Of a stretch of 26,305 nucleotides of DNA, positions 8,366 through 15,122 are shown one piece after another. The position numbers and the translations under genes are program-made. The notes beneath the pieces were generated by a model. That model saw only the letters and a list, made by a program, of their open reading frames with translations, was not told the origin of the DNA and did no database searches. Within the stretch, counting starts at the first letter, position 1. Every line of letters starts with the position of its first letter. The DNA lies in contig JAEXWS010000143.1 in the NCBI GenBank assembly GCA_023406225.1, positions 1 to 26,305 on the forward strand, written 5' to 3'. The DNA is from Bacillota bacterium (GTDB lineage: Bacteria; Bacillota; Clostridia; Oscillospirales; Oscillospiraceae).

Positions 8366-8445
8366 GGCGCACGCAAGGCTGTGAGCGGATGTGAGCGGAA
8401 ATTTGCAAAGTATGGTGAAAAACGCTTTTTTCTTCCAAAAACCAG

Positions 8446-8474
8446 TTGACATTCCGTTTTTCCGCTGATATACT
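8446..8474 (+). promoter_or_regulatory. Promoter of rplU-prp-rpmA
   Basis: TTGACA (8446-8451), 17-base spacer, TATACT (8469-8474). Transcription should start near 8481, giving a leader of about 80 nt. Confidence 0.85.
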
Positions 8475-8480
8475 TGATGA

Positions 8481-8560
8481 GCCGCTTTGAATGGGTCTTA
8501 AGCGCGCCTTTTGGCGCCGCCCCCGACAGCGAGCCCGTAGTGAAGGAGTTGAAACAAGCA
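8481..8560 (+). promoter_or_regulatory. rplU leader, possible L21 autoregulatory RNA
   Basis: The 80-nt leader holds a GC-rich foldable stretch (GCGCGCC-TTTT-GGCGC near 8500-8518) before the ribosome site. Firmicutes rplU operons often have a structured L21 leader that mediates feedback by L21. I assign this by position only; I did not match a consensus structure. Confidence 0.4.
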
Positions 8561-8872
8561 ATGAACGCAATCATCGTGACCGGCGGCAAGCAGTACAAGG
8601 TGGCCGAGGGCGACGTGGTCTACATCGAAAAGCTGGACCAGGAAGCCGGAGACACCGTGAAGTTCGACCAGGTCCTGGCCATTCTGGACGGCGAGAACGC
8701 CACTTTCGGCACGCCCGTCGTGGAGGGCGCCTCCGTGGAGGCCACCATCGTCAAGAACGGCAAGGGCAAGAAGATCCGCATCTTCAAGTACAATGCCAAG
8801 AAGGGCTACCGTAAGCGCCAGGGCCACCGCCAGCCTTACACCAAGGTCGAGATCGGTAAGATCTCCGTCTGA
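8561..8872 (+). CDS. rplU: 50S ribosomal protein L21
   Basis: Large-subunit ribosomal protein of 103 aa, the normal length, binding 23S rRNA. It begins MNAIIVTGGKQYKV and has the conserved C-terminal signature KKGYRKRQGHRQPYT. The ATG at 8561 matches the family N-terminus; AAGGAG (8543-8548) is a rather long 12 bases away. Longer in-frame starts run into the promoter and can be excluded. First gene of rplU-prp-rpmA; the prp start follows its stop after two bases. Confidence 0.97.
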   Translation: MNAIIVTGGKQYKVAEGDVVYIEKLDQEAGDTVKFDQVLAILDGENATFGTPVVEGASVEATIVKNGKGKKIRIFKYNAKKGYRKRQGHRQPYTKVEIGKISV

Positions 8873-8874
8873 GC

Positions 8875-9207
8875 ATGACCACCGTTACGTTCCGTATGGA
8901 GAAAGACCGGATCACCGGTTTTGACTCCCGGGGCCACAGCGGCTACGCCGAGGCGGGCGCGGACATCGTATGCGCCGCCGTCACCAGCGCCATCCGCCTG
9001 GTGGAGGCCACCGTCAACGACGTGCTGGGTCTGGCCGCGTCCGTGAAAGTCCGCGAGGAGGACGCCTTCATCTCCTTCCGCCTGCCCGGGGGCCTGGCTC
9101 CCACGGCGGAGAGCGCCTGCCAGTCTCTTCTGGCGGGATTGATGGTCTATCTTTCCGAGCTTCACGACGAATATCCCCATAACCTTGAGGTCATGGAGGA
9201 CGATTGA
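8875..9207 (+). CDS. prp: Prp, L27-processing cysteine protease
   Basis: Protease of 110 aa (YsxB/Prp family) that removes the N-terminal extension of ribosomal protein L27 in Firmicutes. The catalytic pair is visible: His in SRGHSGYAEAG (about H20) and Cys in DIVCAAVT (about C33). It starts two bases after the rplU stop without a strong ribosome site of its own, so translation is coupled to rplU. Its substrate, L27, is encoded next and carries the expected cleavage motif. Confidence 0.93.
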   Translation: MTTVTFRMEKDRITGFDSRGHSGYAEAGADIVCAAVTSAIRLVEATVNDVLGLAASVKVREEDAFISFRLPGGLAPTAESACQSLLAGLMVYLSELHDEYPHNLEVMEDD

Positions 9208-9249
9208 CGTCCTCTCCTTCTACATTCTTCAGAAAGGATGGTCCGTATC

Positions 9250-9531
9250 ATGATTCGTATTGGTCTTCAGTTCTTCGCCCACAAAAAGGGCGGCGGCTCC
9301 ACCAAGAACGGCCGTGACTCCGAGTCCAAGCGCCTGGGTCCCAAGCGCGCGGACGGGCAGTTCGTCAAGGCCGGCAACATTCTGGTTCGTCAGCGCGGCA
9401 CCCACATCCATCCGGGTGTGAACGTGGGCAAGGGCACCGACGACACCCTGTTCGCCACTGTCAGCGGCACCGTGCGCTTCGAGCGCAAGGGCAAGGATCG
9501 CAAGCAGGTCTCTGTTTACGAAGCCGAGTGA
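9250..9531 (+). CDS. rpmA: 50S ribosomal protein L27 with cleavable N-terminus
   Basis: Ribosomal protein of 93 aa at the peptidyl-transferase centre. The start MIRIGLQFFAHKKGGGS contains the Prp cleavage motif: cutting after LQFF exposes AHKKG, the mature end that reaches the P-site tRNA. The rest (STKNGRDS, RLGPKRADGQFVKAGNILVRQRGT, HPG.NVG.G.DDTLFA) is canonical. I prefer the ATG at 9250: the AAGGA site at 9234-9238 overlaps the alternative ATG at 9238, which would lack a ribosome site. The gene ends directly at a strong terminator. Confidence 0.96.
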   Translation: MIRIGLQFFAHKKGGGSTKNGRDSESKRLGPKRADGQFVKAGNILVRQRGTHIHPGVNVGKGTDDTLFATVSGTVRFERKGKDRKQVSVYEAE

Positions 9532-9534
9532 GCC

Positions 9535-9568
9535 AGAGCCCCGAACAGCATGTTCGGGGCTCTTTTTT
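9535..9568 (+). terminator. Terminator of the rplU-prp-rpmA operon
   Basis: A 13-bp stem with a 3-nt loop followed by a run of six T, four bases after the rpmA stop. Confidence 0.95.
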
Positions 9569-9581
9569 CAAAAAGGCGTCT

Positions 9582-9616
9582 GCATCCGAGGGCGCGGGGC
9601 CCGCGCCTTGGGATGC
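9582..9616. other. Strong GC-rich hairpin between rpmA and obg
   Basis: A nearly perfect inverted repeat (GCATCC outer arm and a GGCGCGGG-type inner stem, one mismatch) without T run. It sits between the rpmA terminator and a TATACT box (9635-9640) that lacks a good -35. Its role is unclear. Confidence 0.5.
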
Positions 9617-9663
9617 ACGCGCCTCAAATCCGGGTATACTAGAGATCATTGGAGGTGTGTCCC

Positions 9664-10947
9664 ATGGCAACAACATTCATCGACAAGGCCCGCATCACCG
9701 TAAAGGCCGGCAACGGCGGCAACGGCGTGGTAGCCTTCCACCGGGAGAAATACGTGGCCGCCGGCGGCCCCGACGGCGGAGACGGCGGCAAGGGCGGCTC
9801 CATCATCTTGCAGGTGGACGACAACATGTCCACCCTGATGGACTTCCGCTACAAGCGCAAATACGCCGCCGCCCCCGGCGCGGACGGCCAGGGCGGCCGC
9901 CGGTCCGGCAAGGACGGGGCGGATCTTGTCATCAAGGTCCCCCGGGGCACGCTGGTCCGGGACGCGGAGTCCGGCGAGATCATCCAGGACATGAGCGGCA
10001 AGGAGCCCTTCGTGCTGTGCAAGGGCGGCCGGGGCGGCTGGGGCAACATGCACTTCGCCACCCCCACCCGGCAGGTGCCCCGCTTCGCCAAGGCGGGATT
10101 GCCCGGCGAGAGTCACGACGTGATCCTGGAGCTGAAGCTGCTGGCGGACGTGGGCCTTATCGGCTTTCCCAACGTGGGAAAATCCACGCTTTTGTCCGTC
10201 GTCTCCAAGGCCCAGCCCAAGATCGCCAACTACCATTTCACAACGCTCTTCCCCAACCTGGGCGTGGTGTACGTGGAGGAGGGCGTGAGCTTCGTGATGG
10301 CGGACATCCCCGGCATCATCGAGGGCGCCAGCGGCGGCGCGGGCCTTGGCCACGACTTCCTGCGCCACATCGACCGCTGCCGGCTGCTGGTCCACGTGGT
10401 GGACGTGTCCGGCAGCGAGGGCCGGGACCCTGTGGCGGATTTCGACGCCATCAACGAGGAGCTGAGGCAGTACAGCCCCGAGCTTGCCCGGCGGCCCCAG
10501 ATCGTGGCCGCCAACAAGACGGACATCATGGAGGACCCGGAAAACCTGGAAAAGCTCCGCGCCCACGTGGAGGCCCTGGGCTATCCCCTGTTCGAGCTCT
10601 CCGCCGCGGCCCACCAGGGCACCCGGGAGCTTACGAAAAAGGTGGCGGAGACGCTCTCCGGCCTGCCCCCCGTGACGGTCTACGAGCCGGACTACGTGCC
10701 CAAGGCCCCCACGGTGGACACCTCCGAGCCGCTGGACATCCAGCGCGCGGACGACGGCACCTGGCTGGTGGAGGGTCCCTGGCTCCAGCGGCTGATGGCC
10801 AACGTCAACTTTGCGGACTACGAGAGCCGCATGTGGTTCGACAAGACCCTGCGGGAGTCCGGCCTCTTCCAGCAGATGGAGGCCATGGGCGTCCAGGACG
10901 GGGACGCGGTGTCCATGTACGACTTTGAATTTGAATACCAGCGGTAA
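9664..10947 (+). CDS. obg: GTPase Obg (CgtA)
   Basis: Essential ribosome-associated GTPase of 427 aa acting in 50S assembly and stress signalling. An N-terminal Gly-rich Obg fold (about 1-160: GNGGNGVVAFHREKY, GPDGGDGGKGG) is followed by the G domain with G1 GFPNVGKST at 167-175, DIPGIIEGA, NKTD and SAAAHQG. A C-terminal OCT domain (about 345-425), present in Firmicutes Obg, ends the protein. The ATG at 9664 follows GGAGGTG at 9651-9657. It stands downstream of rpmA as usual, but a full terminator separates them, so it probably has its own promoter. Confidence 0.97.
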   Translation: MATTFIDKARITVKAGNGGNGVVAFHREKYVAAGGPDGGDGGKGGSIILQVDDNMSTLMDFRYKRKYAAAPGADGQGGRRSGKDGADLVIKVPRGTLVRDAESGEIIQDMSGKEPFVLCKGGRGGWGNMHFATPTRQVPRFAKAGLPGESHDVILELKLLADVGLIGFPNVGKSTLLSVVSKAQPKIANYHFTTLFPNLGVVYVEEGVSFVMADIPGIIEGASGGAGLGHDFLRHIDRCRLLVHVVDVSGSEGRDPVADFDAINEELRQYSPELARRPQIVAANKTDIMEDPENLEKLRAHVEALGYPLFELSAAAHQGTRELTKKVAETLSGLPPVTVYEPDYVPKAPTVDTSEPLDIQRADDGTWLVEGPWLQRLMANVNFADYESRMWFDKTLRESGLFQQMEAMGVQDGDAVSMYDFEFEYQR

Positions 10948-10954
10948 ATGAAAG

Positions 10955-10986
10955 CCCCCGCCAAACGACGTTTGGCGGGGGTTTTT
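10955..10986 (+). terminator. Terminator of obg
   Basis: 12-bp stem (CCCCCGCCAAAC with GTTTGGCGGGGG) followed by five T, eight bases after the obg stop. Confidence 0.95.
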
Positions 10987-11001
10987 CTGTCCGGGGGACC
11001 G

Positions 11002-11163
11002 TCACGTATCCGATCTCTCCCCCTTTGCGGGGAAGGGCCGGATATCCGGACCGGGCTGGGCGAGGTAAATTTCCTCCGCCTGCTGCTGGGCCTCTACTAA
11101 AATACGAACGGCTTTTTCCATCGCGCCCGCCATTTTGAAATACATTTCCCGATAATCGGGCAT
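11002..11163 (-). CDS. Small uncharacterised protein, 53 aa
   Basis: Short ORF starting MPDYREMYFKMAGAMEKA, mostly one amphipathic helix (about 4-36, rich in Glu, Ala and Gln) with a Pro-rich tail. Support comes from the control signals: GGAGGTGG about 8 bases before the ATG and a near-consensus promoter at 11186-11214. Similar DYxEMY... small helical proteins are frequent in Clostridia, as I remember, without known function. It is divergent from the HTH gene at 11255. Confidence 0.7.
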   Translation of the reverse strand: MPDYREMYFKMAGAMEKAVRILVEAQQQAEEIYLAQPGPDIRPFPAKGERSDT

Positions 11164-11185
11164 AATACGACCACCTCCAACTTAT

Positions 11186-11214
11186 ATTATAGTCAATTTG
11201 TTGGGCCTAGTCAA
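11186..11214 (-). promoter_or_regulatory. Promoter of the 53-aa ORF, with a TAGTCAA direct repeat
   Basis: TTGACT (11209-11214), 17-base spacer, TATAAT (11186-11191) on the minus strand. On the plus strand the 7-mer TAGTCAA occurs twice, 18 bases apart (11190 and 11208), covering the promoter elements; this could be an operator for the divergent HTH protein. Confidence 0.75.
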
Positions 11215-11254
11215 CACTTTGAGCGTGCTAGTGTTGGCATGGGAGATGGTGTAT

Positions 11255-11458
11255 GTGATAACTTATAAACCTTTTTATAAAACTCTGCTCAGCAAAGGCG
11301 TGACAGAATATCATTTGATTTATAAAGAAGGAATATCCGCAAATATTATTCACCGTATGAAACACGGGAAGAACATCACGCTCAAAACGCTGGATACGCT
11401 TTGCTTCGTGCTGGACTGCGACGTTTCCGACATCATCGAATACGTCAAAGACGAATAG
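11255..11458 (+). CDS. Small Cro/C1-type HTH regulator
   Basis: DNA-binding protein of about 67 aa. It fits the short XRE group that begins (M)ITYKPFYKTLLSKG, has a divergent HTH and ends LCFVLDCDVSDIIEYV. I prefer a GTG start at 11255: GGGAG at 11241-11245 is 9 bases upstream and the product then matches the family N-terminus. An ATG at 11246 would add MVY and has no ribosome site; the further in-frame extension to 11198 overlaps the divergent promoter. Probably regulates itself and the divergent 53-aa ORF (inference). Confidence 0.8.
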   Translation: MITYKPFYKTLLSKGVTEYHLIYKEGISANIIHRMKHGKNITLKTLDTLCFVLDCDVSDIIEYVKDE

Positions 11459-11535
11459 ACCCGGCAGTTTCGCCAATTCCGCGTCCCTTCCGCCCCCGCT
11501 TTTTTGTAGCCTTCTCAAAATCGCGCCGCCGGGGA

Positions 11536-11564
11536 TTGACAAACGGCGGGAAGGGGCGTACACT
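11536..11564 (+). promoter_or_regulatory. Promoter of the T-box / trpB2 unit
   Basis: TTGACA (11536-11541), 17-base spacer, TACACT (11559-11564); transcription should start near 11571. Confidence 0.8.
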
Positions 11565-11570
11565 TGCGCC

Positions 11571-11874
11571 AAGTTCAAAGCAACAAACCGATGACGCAGA
11601 CGAGTACACGGAAGTCGCTTCTCCAAGAGAGCTGCCGGTGGTGGGATGGCAGCAGAAGAGGCCCCGCCGAATGGACTGCCGAGGGCGGGCTGAACGCCGC
11701 AGGGCCGGTAAGCGCCGACGGGCTTTTCCCCCGTTACCAAGGAAAGACGCGTGCTGGCGCGTCGCCGAGAGGACGAGAAATCGTCAATTTGGGTGGCACC
11801 GCAGAAGTTTTCAAGACTTTTGTCCCAAAGGAACCATTGGAATGGGTCCTTGCCGGGATGAAGGTCTTTTTTTG
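11571..11874 (+). promoter_or_regulatory. T-box riboswitch, tryptophan specificity
   Basis: This leader fills most of the gene-free stretch 11459-11915. It has the conserved T-box core GGGTGGCACCGC (11791-11802), a Stem I with the AGAGAG and GGTGGTG elements (about 11627-11645), and the codon TGG (11672-11674) in the specifier position after GAA. The bulge reads TGGC, which pairs with the GCCA end expected of tRNA-Trp (discriminator G). A terminator stem (about 11813-11868) with seven T follows. Uncharged tRNA-Trp should favour the antiterminator and turn on the downstream tryptophan synthase gene. Specifier placement is from pattern, not a folding run. Confidence 0.92.
11813..11873 (+). terminator. 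T-box terminator
   Basis: AAGACTT...AAGGTCTT outer pairing plus an inner AAGGAACCATT / AATGGGTCCTT stem, ending in TTTTTTT at 11867-11873. Competes with the T-box antiterminator. Confidence 0.8.
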
Positions 11875-11915
11875 ACGCCTTCGCCGAAAGGGCCGCGCAT
11901 GAAAGGAGAAACGCC

Positions 11916-13298
11916 ATGAACACCGAAAAGATCCCTTACAAAATCTATCTCTCCGAGGACGAACTGCCCCGGAATTGGTACAATGTCCGGGCGGACATGA
12001 CCAACAAGCCCGCCCCCCTGCTGAACCCCGGCACCGGCGCGCCCATGAGCTTCGAGGACCTGCGGCCCGTGTTCTGCGACGAGCTCATCCGCCAGGAGCT
12101 GAACGACACCGACCGGGAGATCCCCATCCCCCGTGAGATCCGGGACTTTTACAAGATGTACCGCCCCGCGCCCCTGGTCCGGGCCTACTGCCTGGAGGAA
12201 AAGCTCCAGACCCCGGCGAAGATCTACTACAAGTTCGAGGGCAACAACACCTCCGGCTCCCACAAGCTCAACAGCGCCATTGCCCAGGCTTACTACGCCA
12301 AGGAGCAGGGCCTCAAGGGCGTCACCACCGAGACCGGCGCGGGCCAGTGGGGCACCGCCCTCTCCATGGCCTGCTCCTATCTGGGACTGGACTGCAAGGT
12401 GTACATGGTGAAGTGCTCCTACGAGCAAAAGCCCTTCCGCCGGGAGGTCATGCGGACCTACGGCGCCTCCGTCACCCCCTCCCCCTCCATGGAGACGAAG
12501 ATCGGCCAGAAGATCCTGGCGGACCATCCCGGCACCACCGGGTCCCTGGGCTGCGCCATCTCCGAGGCCGTGGAGGTCTCCACCTCCACTCCCGGCTACC
12601 GCTACGTGCTGGGAAGCGTTTTGAACCAGGTGCTGCTGCACCAGTCCATCATCGGCCTGGAGGCCAAGGCGGCCCTGGACAAATACGGCGTGACGCCCGA
12701 TATCATCATCGGCTGCGCCGGGGGCGGCAGCAACCTGGGCGGCCTCATCTCCCCCTTTATGGGCCAGAAGCTCCGGGGCGAGCAGGATTACCACTTCATC
12801 GCCGTGGAGCCCGCCTCCTGCCCCAGCCTCACCCGGGGCCGGTTCGCCTATGACTTCTGCGACACCGGCATGGTCTGCCCCCTGGCGAAGATGTACACCC
12901 TGGGCAGCGGTTTCATCCCCTCCGCCAACCACGCCGGCGGCCTGCGGTATCACGGCATGAGCGCCATCCTCTCCCAGCTCTATCACGACGGGTTCATGGA
13001 GGCCCGGTCCGTGGAACAGACCAAGGTCTTTGAGGCGGCGGAGCAGTTCGCCCGGGTGGAGGGTATCCTTCCCGCCCCGGAGAGCAGCCACGCCATCCGG
13101 GTGGCCATCGACGAGGCCCTGAAGTGCAAGGAGACGGGCGAGGAAAAGACCATCCTCTTCGGTTTGACGGGCACCGGATATTTCGACATGGTGGCCTATG
13201 AGAAGTTCCACAACGGGGAGATGAGCGACTACATCCCCACCGACGCGGAGCTGGAGGAGAGCTTTGCAAAGCTCCCGAAAATTCCCGGCCAGGCATAA
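11916..13298 (+). CDS. trpB: TrpB2-type tryptophan synthase beta subunit
   Basis: PLP enzyme of 460 aa that makes L-tryptophan from indole and serine. The length and N-terminal region (RNWYNV, RPAPLVRA) fit the TrpB2 subgroup rather than the ~400-aa TrpB1. K117 in SGSHKLNSA is the PLP lysine; ETGAGQWG and the phosphate-binding CAGGGSNLGG are present. No trpA or other trp gene is near, so it may salvage free indole or act with a distant TrpA (inference). Start ATG has AAGGAG (11903-11908) 7 bases upstream. The Trp T-box immediately upstream supports the assignment and indicates induction by tryptophan starvation. Confidence 0.93.
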   Translation: MNTEKIPYKIYLSEDELPRNWYNVRADMTNKPAPLLNPGTGAPMSFEDLRPVFCDELIRQELNDTDREIPIPREIRDFYKMYRPAPLVRAYCLEEKLQTPAKIYYKFEGNNTSGSHKLNSAIAQAYYAKEQGLKGVTTETGAGQWGTALSMACSYLGLDCKVYMVKCSYEQKPFRREVMRTYGASVTPSPSMETKIGQKILADHPGTTGSLGCAISEAVEVSTSTPGYRYVLGSVLNQVLLHQSIIGLEAKAALDKYGVTPDIIIGCAGGGSNLGGLISPFMGQKLRGEQDYHFIAVEPASCPSLTRGRFAYDFCDTGMVCPLAKMYTLGSGFIPSANHAGGLRYHGMSAILSQLYHDGFMEARSVEQTKVFEAAEQFARVEGILPAPESSHAIRVAIDEALKCKETGEEKTILFGLTGTGYFDMVAYEKFHNGEMSDYIPTDAELEESFAKLPKIPGQA

Positions 13299-13309
13299 GA
13301 AGCTCCAGA

Positions 13310-13348
13310 GCGTTCCGGCAAACCGGCCCGGCCGTTTTGCCGGAACGC
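13310..13348 (+). terminator. Stem-loop after trpB2
   Basis: 13-bp stem GCGTTCCGGCAAA / TTTGCCGGAACGC, 12 bases after the stop. There is no T run after it, so it is a weak or Rho-assisted terminator. Confidence 0.6.
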
Positions 13349-13407
13349 CTTCCCGACCGCCGGTCCCCCGGCCCTGATTTTTTGAAAGAGGAATCATAGG
13401 AATTTTG

Positions 13408-13437
13408 TTGACAAACGGCGGCGGGGTATGGTATCAT
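13408..13437 (+). promoter_or_regulatory. Promoter of the tRNA-Ser pair
   Basis: TTGACA (13408-13413), 18-base spacer, TATCAT (13432-13437), 38 bases before the first tRNA. Confidence 0.7.
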
Positions 13438-13475
13438 ATTTCAAGTGTTCGGCGGCGGACATTGCTTTTCTTTAT

Positions 13476-13563
13476 GGAGAGATGTCCGAGCGGTTGAAGG
13501 AACCGGTCTTGAAAACCGGCGACGCGCAAGCGTCCGTGGGTTCGAATCCCACTCTCTCCGCCA
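13476..13563 (+). tRNA. tRNA-Ser (anticodon TGA)
   Basis: 88 nt including an encoded CCA. Acceptor GGAGAGA pairs with TCTCTCC (13553-13559). The anticodon stem CCGGT/ACCGG carries the loop CTTGAAA with TGA at 13510-13512. The long variable arm and the T arm GTGGGTTCGAATCCCAC are typical of serine tRNA. Confidence 0.96.
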
Positions 13564-13601
13564 CATCTAAAAAAGGAATATCGCTGACGAATTTCGAATC
13601 T

Positions 13602-13692
13602 GCAGAAGTACCCAAGAGGCCGAAGGGGCTCCCCTGCTAAGGGAGTAGGCGGGTTAAACCGCGCGAGGGTTCAAATCCCTCCTTCTGCGCCA
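13602..13692 (+). tRNA. tRNA-Ser (anticodon GCT)
   Basis: 91 nt including CCA. Acceptor GCAGAAG pairs with CTTCTGC (13682-13688). The anticodon stem CTCCC/GGGAG carries the loop CTGCTAA with GCT at 13636-13638; a long class II variable arm follows. No T-rich terminator lies directly behind it; the next one is at 14315. Confidence 0.96.
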
Positions 13693-14310
13693 GCTCAGAA
13701 ATACCCTGTTTGGCACGGGTCCCCGCCTGACGGCGAGGCCCCTTAGCCGGACAGGGTATTTCTTCGCTTTCGGGGCAAATCCGCTCCGCTTACTTTTGCC
13801 CCGAGGAGGACGGGGGACGCGGATACCGTTTTTGCGCAGCAATAGCAGCTTAGAAACACCCCCTATGGCACGGGTCCCCGCCTGAGGCGAGGCCCCTTAG
13901 CCCGACAGGGTATTTCTTCGCTTTCGGGGCAAATCCGCTCCGCTTACTTTTGCCCCGAGGGGGACGGGGGACGCGGACACCGTTTTTGCGCAGCAGTAGC
14001 AGCTCAGAAACACCCCCTATGGCACGGGTCCCCGCCTGACGGCGAGGCCCCTTAGCCGGACAGGGTATTTCTTCGCTTTCGGGGCAAATCCGCTCCGCTT
14101 ACTTTTGCCCCGAGGGGGTCGGGGGATGCGGACACCTCTTTTGCGCAGCAGTAGCAGCTCAGAAACGCCCCCTATGGCACGGGTCCCCGCCTGACGGCGA
14201 GGCCCCTTAGCCGGACAGGGTATTTCTTCGCTTTCGGGGCAAACCCGCTCCGCTTACTTTTGCCCCGAGGAGGGCGGGGGACGCGGATATCTTTTTTATG
14301 CAGCAGCGGC
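13691..14310 (+). repeat. Four tandem copies of a ~155-bp structured repeat
   Basis: Units start at about 13691, 13845, 14000 and 14155 (periods 154, 155, 155). The first begins at the 3' end of tRNA-Ser(GCT). Each unit has CAGCT(C/T)AGAAA, a GGCACGGGTCCCCGCCTGA segment, ACAGGGTATTTCTTCGC, and the hairpin CGGGGCAAA...TTTGCCCCG. In copy 1 GAAATACCCTGT (13698-13709) pairs perfectly over 12 bp with ACAGGGTATTTC (13751-13762). In copies 2-4 the left arm has changed to the same variant, so they expanded from one variant unit. I support no gene here. The array is probably co-transcribed with the tRNAs up to the terminator at 14315. Confidence 0.9.
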
Positions 14311-14314
14311 AAGT

Positions 14315-14352
14315 AACGGGAAATGCTTGATTGACGGCATTTCCCGTTTTTT
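14315..14352 (+). terminator. Terminator after the tRNA / repeat array
   Basis: 12-bp stem AACGGGAAATGC / GCATTTCCCGTT running into T6. The following 14353-14594 is AT-rich, has no gene I can support, and contains a perfect tandem 10-mer (14531-14550). Confidence 0.9.
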
Positions 14353-14530
14353 GGCCGCCGCGGTCCGTCCCGTCGGGACAAAAGGGCAGTCCGCGGAGGT
14401 CTAAATCCCCGTTAAACGGATACCGCCTTCAAAAATTGACGTAAAATGACAGCTTATTGAATAACAATCTTCTAAAAACAACATATTTTTGCAAAAACCG
14501 CAGGTTCCTGCGTGGGAAATCCTTAGTAAA

Positions 14531-14550
14531 TATATTACACTATATTACAC
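14531..14550. repeat. Perfect tandem 10-bp repeat upstream of the XRE gene
   Basis: TATATTACAC occurs twice head to tail, 45 bases before the XRE start codon. It includes -10-like TATATT and TACACT boxes and may be a promoter/operator; no good -35 is seen. Confidence 0.6.
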
Positions 14551-14594
14551 TTATTCCAGGAGCCACGTTCCAAAAACACAAGGAGGAATGACCC

Positions 14595-14838
14595 ATGCGT
14601 ACACAAAAAAAAAGAGCAATTCCAGTCTGAAAACCCCTACCAAAGAGCAAGAAAAGCCGCGGGGATGACGCAGGAGGAAGCAGTGGAACACCTGCCGTTC
14701 TCTCTTCGAAGCATACAGGCCTATGAATCCGGCAGCGCCTCGCCGAAATACGAAAGCGTGGTCGCCATGGCGGATCTATACGGGTGCAGCATTGACGCTT
14801 TCATCCCCCAAAAAACGGAGGAGCGTGCTAAAGATTGA
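14595..14838 (+). pseudogene. XRE-family regulator, frameshifted in an A9 run
   Basis: AGGAGG (14581-14586) and an ATG at 14595 open a frame that stops after 11 codons. Right after nine A (14605-14613) another frame encodes a complete XRE domain: EQFQSENPYQRARKAAG, MTQEEAVEHLPFSLRSIQAYESG, and a typical LYGCSIDAF end, to the TGA at 14836. With one A fewer the product would be about 80 aa and intact. It is therefore a one-base homopolymer frameshift: real mutation, phase-variable switch, product of transcriptional slippage, or sequencing error. The stop overlaps the TTG start of the next gene. Confidence 0.8.
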
Positions 14839-15053
14839 TTCGATACCGACCGATCAAGCTGAGTCACCCAATCGCCGGATACACATACGGCATCATCGGC
14901 GAGGAGGGCGGCGGGACCCAATGGACGATCACCGCCATCATGCCGGATATATCCTGCGACTGGCTGTTTACGCAGAGGCTTGCGGACAAATGCACCAGAG
15001 GGCAGTTGAGTCCCCTGCATTTGCTGGATGTGGTCACGGACGCCATCTCCTGA
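14835..15053 (+). CDS. DUF6514-like small protein
   Basis: Protein of 72 aa beginning MIRYRPIKLSHPIAGYTYG and ending LSPLHLLDVVTDAI, which fits the small DUF6514 family as I remember it; function unknown. The TTG start at 14835 overlaps the XRE stop and has GGAGGAG at 14817-14823, so translation is coupled to the XRE frame downstream of the A9 run. No other start is available in this frame at a better distance. Its intactness argues that the XRE frameshift is recent, regulated or an error. Confidence 0.65.
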   Translation: MIRYRPIKLSHPIAGYTYGIIGEEGGGTQWTITAIMPDISCDWLFTQRLADKCTRGQLSPLHLLDVVTDAIS

Positions 15054-15122
15054 CCCTCCTCTTCGCTCCCCGCCGCCGGCCGGGCGGCCCCAGGGAGCAT
15101 ATCCGGTTTCATGATACCAAAC

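Noticed and set aside
8380..8399. lac-operator-like TGTGAGCGGA
   Set aside because: It resembles half of the E. coli lac operator by chance; it is a direct, not inverted, repeat, and no LacI gene is near.
9601..9640. Full promoter for obg using TTGGGA and TATACT
   Set aside because: The spacing is about 21 bases, too long; only the -10 box is plausible, so I did not call a promoter.
13691..14310. Tandem repeat read as a CRISPR array
   Set aside because: Units of ~155 bp are nearly identical along their whole length; there are no short repeats with unique spacers and no cas genes.
13654..14381. Minus-strand ORFs over the tRNA and repeats (products with RRDLNPR or GKSKRSGFAPKAKKYP)
   Set aside because: These are translations of tRNA antisense and of the repeat unit, without ribosome sites; the RRDLNPR ending is a common artefact of tRNA genes.
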